Below are positions 59,217-64,000 of a stretch of 64,000 nt of DNA, in pieces; the stretch's first letter is position 1, and every line of letters starts with the position of its first letter. Position numbers and translations under genes: made by a program. Location of the stretch: positions 1 through 64,000 of the forward strand of contig JANNXJ010000029.1 of NCBI GenBank assembly GCA_031409515.1, read 5' to 3'. Source of the DNA: SHZI01 sp031409515. Its GTDB lineage: Bacteria > Pseudomonadota > Gammaproteobacteria > Steroidobacterales > GCA-2729495. The notes beneath the pieces are model-generated. The model made no database searches. It had not been told where the DNA came from and saw only the letters and a program-made list of their open reading frames with translations.

Positions 59217-59990
59217 GTGGGCATTCAGCGCCGGTGTGCTGTGCTCCTCTCCGGCTTGCTGGTGGCCGGGCGCTGTGCAGCCCTGGCCAGTGGCGTACCA
59301 CCCACCGACGCCGAGTTTGCCGCCACCTCACCCTGGGCTGTGGTGCTCTTCCGGCCGGAGGACCCGGGCATCTGCACGGGCAGCCTGATCTCGCCGCGCT
59401 ACGTGCTCACTGCCGCCCACTGCGCCAGCCCCGGCCTCAGCGTCCTCTATGGCAACCGGTCCCGGGAGTCGGGCCGTCGGGTGGCCGTGCGCGAGGTCAT
59501 TCGCCACCCGAGGTACACCAGCGAACCCAATGCCTACGATCTCGGTCTGCTGCGCCTCGCCCGGCCCCTGCGGGTGCGACCGGTACCGGTTGCCAGCCGG
59601 GCGGAATCCTGGGATCTGGTGCGCCCGGGCGGGGCGGCGACCATCCTGGGCTGGGGCGCCACGGCTGAGGGCGTGCAGTGGCCCGACGTGCTGCTCCAGG
59701 CCAGGATCCACCTCAACGCACTGGAGATTGCCGGTACCCACATCTATCTGGACGCGCCCGACGGGGGTCCCTGCGGTGGCGACAGCGGCGGACCCCTGCT
59801 GGTTACCGGTTATGACGGACAGCCGGTTCTGGTGGGGGTAGCCAGCGTCACGGTCGGTAACCTGTGCGCCACCGGGGGTGGCATCTCCGGCTATACGGAC
59901 GTTTCGGTGCTGCTGGATTTCCTCCGGGACAACGTCCCCGACCTGCCGGAACGCCTGCCACCGGTCGATTTCGGTCGGTCCCCCTACTGA
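59217..59990 (+). CDS. Secreted trypsin-fold (S1) serine protease
   Basis: A 257-residue exported chymotrypsin-fold protease. Residues 1-25 form the signal peptide. Catalytic residues: His68 in VLTAAHC, Asp108 in AYDLGLLRL and Ser190 in CGGDSGGP. Cys53-Cys69 and Cys186 with the cysteine of NLCATGGG match classical S1 disulfides. The specificity position six residues before Ser190 is Gly184, not Asp, so it is probably not trypsin-like. The mature N-terminus lacks an obvious activation peptide. GTG start with GAGGATTC just upstream. Confidence 0.88.
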   Translation: MGIQRRCAVLLSGLLVAGRCAALASGVPPTDAEFAATSPWAVVLFRPEDPGICTGSLISPRYVLTAAHCASPGLSVLYGNRSRESGRRVAVREVIRHPRYTSEPNAYDLGLLRLARPLRVRPVPVASRAESWDLVRPGGAATILGWGATAEGVQWPDVLLQARIHLNALEIAGTHIYLDAPDGGPCGGDSGGPLLVTGYDGQPVLVGVASVTVGNLCATGGGISGYTDVSVLLDFLRDNVPDLPERLPPVDFGRSPY

Positions 59991-60067
59991 GATGGCGAAT
60001 CCCAAGCTCTCTCCCCGCCGAACTGGCAGGGACTGACAAAAAGGACCGGCCCGGCCATTCGGGCACA

Positions 60068-60736
60068 ATGACCCCCATGGAGTCACCAACCCCCGGCACT
60101 CCCGGCCAGCTGATCAGCGACCTGCTGGCGGCGGCGGAGGACCTCGACGTCGCGGCCTGTGAGCGCCTGTGCGTGCGCGCCGTTTCCGAACTCGACCCCC
60201 TGGTGCTCGTCCGCGATGTGGTCTCGCCGGTGCTGCGGGAGGCGGGCAATCGCTGGCATCGGGGTGAGTGGTCAGTCATTCAGGAACGCATCCTGTCCGG
60301 CGTGGTGAAGCGCCGGCTCACATCGGCGCTGGAGCGCCATCTGGCCGGTGCCGGCGGTCCCAGCGTCGTCTTCGCCACCTTAAGTGGCGAGCGCCACGAG
60401 CTCGGTGGCCTGATGGGTGCGGTGGTGGCCGCCAGCCGCGGGTTCCGGTGCATCTATCTGGGACCCGATCTCCCGGCCACGGAGATTGGGAGCTTCTGCG
60501 TGCGCCGGCCGGTGGACGTGCTCGCCATCAGCCTGGTGACCCAGCCGGATGTGAACGACGCTGCGGGACAGTTGCACACGCTGCGGCAGATCGTCCCCTC
60601 CCCGACGGAGATCTGGGTCGCCGGCCAGGCTGCTACGCTGCTCACGCGGGACCCGCTGCCCCCCGGGGTGGTGGCGATAGCCGACCTCACTGGATTTCTG
60701 GCGAAGCTGGCAGGACTGAGACAAGGGAACCCATGA
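60068..60736 (+). CDS. Stand-alone B12-binding protein, CarH/LitR-like sensor without DNA-binding domain
   Basis: A 222-residue cytoplasmic protein. A four-helix cap (~15-90) contains Trp63-His64 and Glu73 in NRWHRGEWSVIQERI; a Rossmann-type B12 domain (~98-210) has the lower-ligand motif SGERHELGG with His110, then CIYLGPDLPATEI. CarH photoreceptors use W-H...E-H and GERHE(L/I)G in the same arrangement. Here Arg74 replaces the final cap His, and the MerR-type HTH is absent. The next gene (HlyD/MacA-like) overlaps it by 4 nt. The start is ATG 60068; ATG 60077 is possible. A light- or cobalamin-sensing role is inference. Confidence 0.75.
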   Translation: MTPMESPTPGTPGQLISDLLAAAEDLDVAACERLCVRAVSELDPLVLVRDVVSPVLREAGNRWHRGEWSVIQERILSGVVKRRLTSALERHLAGAGGPSVVFATLSGERHELGGLMGAVVAASRGFRCIYLGPDLPATEIGSFCVRRPVDVLAISLVTQPDVNDAAGQLHTLRQIVPSPTEIWVAGQAATLLTRDPLPPGVVAIADLTGFLAKLAGLRQGNP

Positions 60737-61878
60737 AAATTTCCAGAACCCGGATCGTCTGGGTACTCGCGATCATTGCCGTCGTCGGGCTGGTCTGGCA
60801 GATCCGCCGCCCGGGACCCGTGGTAGTCACAGAGCCAGTGCGCCGGGACATCGTCGAGCTGGTGGTGGCCAGCGGCAAGCTTCAGGCCGTCCGGGAAACC
60901 CAGGTGGGTGCCGAGTCCGCGGGCATCGTCGAGAGTCTCGCCGTGAACGAGGGTGCCATCGTGCGCCAGGGCGACCTCCTGGGCCGGCTTACAGCAGGGG
61001 ACACTGCGCCCCGCCTCGCGTCCGCCCGGGCTGCTCTGGACGTGGCCGAGAAGAACGTGCGGGCGGAACAGGCGGCGCTGGACAAGGCGCGGCAGGAACT
61101 GGCCCGCTTCCAGCTGCTGGCGGAGCGCAAGCAGGTTTCCACCGCTGAGCTCGAGCGGGCCGAGGCGGATGCCCGGGTGCAGGCGGCGCGCACCGAGGCG
61201 GCCCGGGCCCGGGGTAGGGAGGCAGCGGCCGAAGTCGACCGGGTCGGCCCGGAGTTTGACCGGCGGGAGGTCCGGGCGCCCTTCAATGGCGTCATCACCG
61301 ACCGGTTAGTGGAGCCGGGCACGCCCGTGGCGGCGGCGCAAGGCTGGTTCCGGATTTCCGAGATGGCTGCGACCGAGATCGAAGTGGAGACGGATGAGAA
61401 CAACCTGGGCAAGCTCAAGGTGGGCCAGCCGGTAGTGGCTTTTGTCCCTGCGTATCCCGACCGGCCCTTTCGCGGCACGCTGACCCAGGTGGGGCCCTTC
61501 GTGGACAGCGAGCGGGGCGTGGTGCGCCTCAAGATCACGCCCCAGGAGTTGCCCGACTTCGTGCTGCCGAACATGACGGTGGATGTCAGCATCGAAGTGC
61601 AGCGGGCCAATCAGGCGCTGGCGCTGCCCGTGAGTGCAGTGGCCCTCCAGGCCAATCCCCCGTTCGTGCTGGCGGTGGGCGAGGGTGGCCGGCTCGAGCG
61701 CAGGCCGCTGAAGGTCATCGGCCGCAACCCCGACTGGGTGGCCGTCGCGGAGATCCCGGAGGGCACGGTGGTGGTGCGGCAGCTGCTGGGTAATTCCCCG
61801 GGCCGGAAGATCCGGCCAGTGACGGAGCCCCCGGCCGCCGAGGGCGGCGGTCCGCCCACGAGTGTGGCCACGCGCTGA
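60733..61878 (+). CDS. Periplasmic adaptor of the HlyD/MacA family
   Basis: A 381-residue membrane-fusion protein. One N-terminal membrane helix (IVWVLAIIAVVGLVW), a lipoyl half-motif (AESAGIVESLAVNEGAIVRQGDLLGRL), a helical hairpin at ~95-165 rich in Ala/Arg/Glu, the second lipoyl half (REVRAPFNGVITDRLVEPGTPVAAAQGWF) and a beta-barrel. It should link the permease/ATPase pair to an outer-membrane partner not present here. The ATG overlaps the B12-protein stop as ATGA; its own stop overlaps the permease start. Substrate unknown. Confidence 0.88.
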   Translation: MKISRTRIVWVLAIIAVVGLVWQIRRPGPVVVTEPVRRDIVELVVASGKLQAVRETQVGAESAGIVESLAVNEGAIVRQGDLLGRLTAGDTAPRLASARAALDVAEKNVRAEQAALDKARQELARFQLLAERKQVSTAELERAEADARVQAARTEAARARGREAAAEVDRVGPEFDRREVRAPFNGVITDRLVEPGTPVAAAQGWFRISEMAATEIEVETDENNLGKLKVGQPVVAFVPAYPDRPFRGTLTQVGPFVDSERGVVRLKITPQELPDFVLPNMTVDVSIEVQRANQALALPVSAVALQANPPFVLAVGEGGRLERRPLKVIGRNPDWVAVAEIPEGTVVVRQLLGNSPGRKIRPVTEPPAAEGGGPPTSVATR

Positions 61879-63134
61879 TGTTGTCCTACTTCATTCGTTC
61901 CGTCGCTTTCCGGCACCTGCGCTACAGCGTGAGCCAGTCGCTGCTGACGATCGGGGTCGTCGCCATCAGCGTGCTGCTGATCATTTATCTGCGGACGATC
62001 ATTGGCGGCACCCAGCAACGCATTACGCAGAACACGACGGGCGCTATTCCCCACATCACCGTGGAGCCGCCGGAGCGGACCCCCGTCGGTGCGTGGCAGT
62101 TGTCCAACCTGGGGCTGGATAAGGACACCCTCTACGTGGGGGAGGTGGTGAACCTGCCGAAGGCCCGGGAAGTGATTGAGGACTGGCGCCTGTGGCTGCC
62201 GTCCCTCGATGCAGTGGACCCGGAAGTCGCGACGGTATCGCCGATCGTTACTGGCCAGGCGTTCATGAACCGGGGCTCCCGGCGCCAGTCCGTGCGGGTC
62301 ACCGGCGTGATTCCGGAACGTCACAACGGCATTGTCGAGATCGAGAAGAACCTGGACGCCGGCCGTTTCATCGGCATGGTGTCCGGCGACGTCGTCCTTG
62401 GCCAGAAGCTGGCCAGGGATTTCGGCCTGAAGCTCCGGGACAAGGTGCGGCTCGTGGGTCCTGAGGGGCTCACGCTGAACTTCTCGGTAGCCGGCATCTA
62501 CACCACGGGTTTCGGCCAGGTGGACGATGGCCAGGTCTTCGTGACCCTGCGGGACGGGCAGTCCCTGCTGGAGCTGGGCGGTTCGATCAGCTCCTTCGGG
62601 ATCAAGCTGACTGACCTCTACGACGCCGAGAACGTGGCCCGGCGGATGGTGCCTGTGTTCCCGTTCAAGGTGCAGTCCTGGGTCGTGCAGAACCCCAACC
62701 TGTTTCGCACGCTGGATGCCCAGGGTCAGACCCGGGACCTGATTCTTATTATGACCACCATCGCCTCGGGTTTTGGCATCGGCAGCATCCTGGTCATGGT
62801 CGTGACCAGCAAGTACCGGGAGATCGGGATCCTGAAGGCCATGGGGGCAACTCCGGGGGAGATTCAGAGCATTTTCGTGCTCGAGGGTCTGTTGCTCGCC
62901 TTCATCGGCTGCCTGGTCGGGGTTCCTCTGGGCGTTCTTCTGCTCAAGGGCCTCGCCGCGATCCGCTCGGTGGGTCCCGACGGTCGCGTCGATGCGCCGT
63001 TCCTCATCGAGATCGATCCCATGCTGCTCCTCGGCGCCTCCCTCGTGGCCATGGCCACCGGGGTCGTGGCCTCCTACTTTCCGGCCCGCAAGGCCGGGCA
63101 GGTGGATCCCATGCAGGTCATCCGGGGCAGCTGA
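61878..63134 (+). CDS. ABC transporter permease, LolC/FtsX-MacB type
   Basis: A 418-residue permease. Four membrane helices: ~20-40, ~290-315, ~340-365 and ~380-400. The large periplasmic domain lies between the first two. The FtsX domain signature (TIASGFGIGSILVMVVTSKYREIGILKAMGATPGEIQSIFVLEGLLLAFIGCLVGVPLGVLL) is clear, ending PARKAGQVDPMQVIRGS. It overlaps both neighbours by 1 nt, giving a tightly coupled adaptor-permease-ATPase unit, probably a MacAB-like or lipoprotein-handling exporter. Confidence 0.88.
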   Translation: MLSYFIRSVAFRHLRYSVSQSLLTIGVVAISVLLIIYLRTIIGGTQQRITQNTTGAIPHITVEPPERTPVGAWQLSNLGLDKDTLYVGEVVNLPKAREVIEDWRLWLPSLDAVDPEVATVSPIVTGQAFMNRGSRRQSVRVTGVIPERHNGIVEIEKNLDAGRFIGMVSGDVVLGQKLARDFGLKLRDKVRLVGPEGLTLNFSVAGIYTTGFGQVDDGQVFVTLRDGQSLLELGGSISSFGIKLTDLYDAENVARRMVPVFPFKVQSWVVQNPNLFRTLDAQGQTRDLILIMTTIASGFGIGSILVMVVTSKYREIGILKAMGATPGEIQSIFVLEGLLLAFIGCLVGVPLGVLLLKGLAAIRSVGPDGRVDAPFLIEIDPMLLLGASLVAMATGVVASYFPARKAGQVDPMQVIRGS

Positions 63135-63883
63135 TGGCGCAACCTGTCGTCGAGCTTGACCGCGTCGGCAAGACTTACTACAACGGCGACGTCGAGACGC
63201 CGGTGCTGTTTGATATTTCCTTCAGCATCGTGCCGGGGGAGTTCGTGGCCATCGTCGGTGGCAGCGGCTCGGGGAAGACCACTCTGCTGAATCTCATGGG
63301 TCTGCTCGACCGCCCGACGGCGGGGGTGATCCGGGTTGAGAGCCAGGAAGTGAGTCAGCTCGATGAGCTGAAGCGCGCCAAAGCCCGGCGGGACCGGCTG
63401 GGCTTCATCTTCCAGTTCCACTACCTGCTGCCGGAATTCACCGTGCTGGAAAACGCGTTGATGCCCTGCCGGATGCGCGGGCGGGAGTTTGAGAAGTCCC
63501 AGGAGCCGCGGATGCGGGAGCTGCTCAAGGCGGTCGGCCTGGAAGACAAGCTGAAGGTCCGGCCGCCCCAGTTGTCGGGGGGCCAGCAGCAGCGCGTGGC
63601 CGTCGTGCGCTCCCTGGCGAATGAGCCCGCAGTGGTTTTTGCCGACGAGCCCACGGGGAATCTCGACAGCAAGAGCGGCCGGCTGGTGTTTGACCTGATG
63701 AAGCGCCTCAGTCGGGAATCCGGCACGGCCTTCGTGATGGTGACCCACGACGATAACTTCGCGCTGGAGGCCGACCGGGTGATCCGCATCCGGGACGGGC
63801 GGCTGGTAGGAGCGCCTTTAGGCGCGATCCCCTCCCCGGAGAGACTCGGGGACTCGATTCTCCGGGGAGGGGATCGCGCCTGA
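63134..63883 (+). CDS. ABC transporter ATPase, LolD/MacB-like
   Basis: A 249-residue nucleotide-binding subunit. Walker A GGSGSGKTTLL, signature LSGGQQQR, Walker B VVFADEPTGNLDS and the switch His in VMVTHD are intact. LolD-type proteins are about 225-235 residues and usually stop soon after the RDGR(L/I)V strand. Here the last ~24 residues (from GAPLGAIPSPERL to GGDRA) are encoded by a REP-type inverted repeat that also provides the stop codon, so the tail is probably an acquired extension. Confidence 0.88.
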   Translation: MAQPVVELDRVGKTYYNGDVETPVLFDISFSIVPGEFVAIVGGSGSGKTTLLNLMGLLDRPTAGVIRVESQEVSQLDELKRAKARRDRLGFIFQFHYLLPEFTVLENALMPCRMRGREFEKSQEPRMRELLKAVGLEDKLKVRPPQLSGGQQQRVAVVRSLANEPAVVFADEPTGNLDSKSGRLVFDLMKRLSRESGTAFVMVTHDDNFALEADRVIRIRDGRLVGAPLGAIPSPERLGDSILRGGDRA

Positions 63884-63896
63884 AGGCGCTCCTACC
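63805..63896. repeat. Paired REP element (long inverted repeat) overlapping the ATPase 3' end
   Basis: Two 38-nt arms (63805-63842 and 63859-63896, one mismatch) enclose a 16-nt loop. The outer 24 bases of each arm are the GTAGGAGCGCC...GGCGCGATC palindrome; the left copy equals the element at 3688-3711 exactly. The first 79 bases lie within the ATPase CDS. The structure would form a strong RNA hairpin and could terminate the operon. Confidence 0.85.
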
Positions 63897-63922
63897 GGTC
63901 TAAAAGGCGGAGAATAGCCGTC

Positions 63923-64000
63923 ATGCTTTTGCCCGAACACGATTTCGTCAAACCGCCCACGCTGGCAGAGGGTCTCGCTGTGCTCCGGGACGCTCCCGGT
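63923..64000 (+). CDS. Partial: FAD-binding subunit of a molybdopterin dehydrogenase (N-terminus)
   Basis: The first 26 codons, MLLPEHDFVKPPTLAEGLAVLRDAPG, run off the window. The pattern of F-x-x-P-x-T-L-A-E-x-L-A-x-L resembles the start of xanthine/CO-dehydrogenase FAD subunits (such as 4-hydroxybenzoyl-CoA reductase beta). GGAG lies ~12 nt before the ATG. Too little sequence remains to be sure. Confidence 0.5.
   Translation, partial: MLLPEHDFVKPPTLAEGLAVLRDAPG

Noticed and set aside
60268..60732. Long N-terminal extension of the HlyD/MacA-like protein
   Set aside because: It is a frame shadow of the B12-binding gene; the true ATG at 60733 starts a membrane anchor and overlaps the preceding stop.

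Overview
The window is about 64 kb of high-GC DNA from a gammaproteobacterium with a polar flagellum. The lineage hint comes from the flagellar regulators and motor genes (FleQ, FleS, FleR, FlhF, FleN/FlhG, MotC/MotD), the DUF2802 protein next to them, and a REP palindrome of the GTAGGAGCGCC...GGCGCGATC type. It looks closer to Xanthomonadales, Nevskiales or Pseudomonas-like groups than to enterics; I cannot name a genus. No rRNA, tRNA, CRISPR array, transposase or prophage gene is visible.

Layout. 1-7.4 kb (mixed): a copper chaperone and CopA Cu(I) ATPase, a MazEF-type toxin-antitoxin pair with a candidate operator, a glutamine-amidotransferase-like protein, a secreted cytochrome P460 divergent from an HxlR regulator across a palindromic operator, and an overlapping YbdL-type aminotransferase / YafV-type omega-amidase pair. 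7.5-8.5 kb: a short FleQ without its N-terminal domain. 8.6-47.6 kb: an almost unbroken minus-strand flagellar cluster. In transcription order it reads flgBCDEFGHIJKL, fliC, flaG, fliDST, a tPilZ gene, fleSR, fliEFGHIJKLMNOPQR, flhBA, flhF, fleN, fliA, motCD, a new 57-codon gene, a DUF2802 gene and an HDOD-GGDEF diguanylate cyclase. flgA, flgM and flgN diverge on the plus strand. The structural, export, motor and regulatory genes of a flagellum are all here, but no chemotaxis gene is.

Promoter logic can be read from the sequence. Six near-identical sigma-54 -24/-12 elements precede flgB, flgA, fliD, fleS, fliK and fliL. Sigma-28 elements precede fliC and flgM. This fits a FleQ/RpoN -> FleSR/RpoN -> FliA cascade. 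At flgA and fliK the promoter lies so close to the start codon that the mRNA should be leaderless or nearly so.

49.5-55 kb: a small secreted Tyr/Gly/His-rich protein, then a polyamine cluster: agmatine deiminase, a deoxyhypusine-synthase-like enzyme, arginine decarboxylase and N-carbamoylputrescine amidase. Together they can convert arginine to putrescine and probably onward. 55-57.3 kb: an accessory patch with DUF3088, a DUF4258/DUF2283 pair, a gene-poor stretch and two orphan genes of visibly lower GC. 57.3-64 kb: a photolyase with an ordered array of GGTCA half-sites at its start, an ABM-domain protein, a secreted S1 protease, and an operon in which a CarH-like B12-binding protein without a DNA-binding domain is coupled to a MacA/LolC/LolD-like ABC system. 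The ATPase gene of that operon ends inside a REP-type inverted repeat. The window closes in the first 26 codons of a probable molybdopterin-dehydrogenase FAD subunit.
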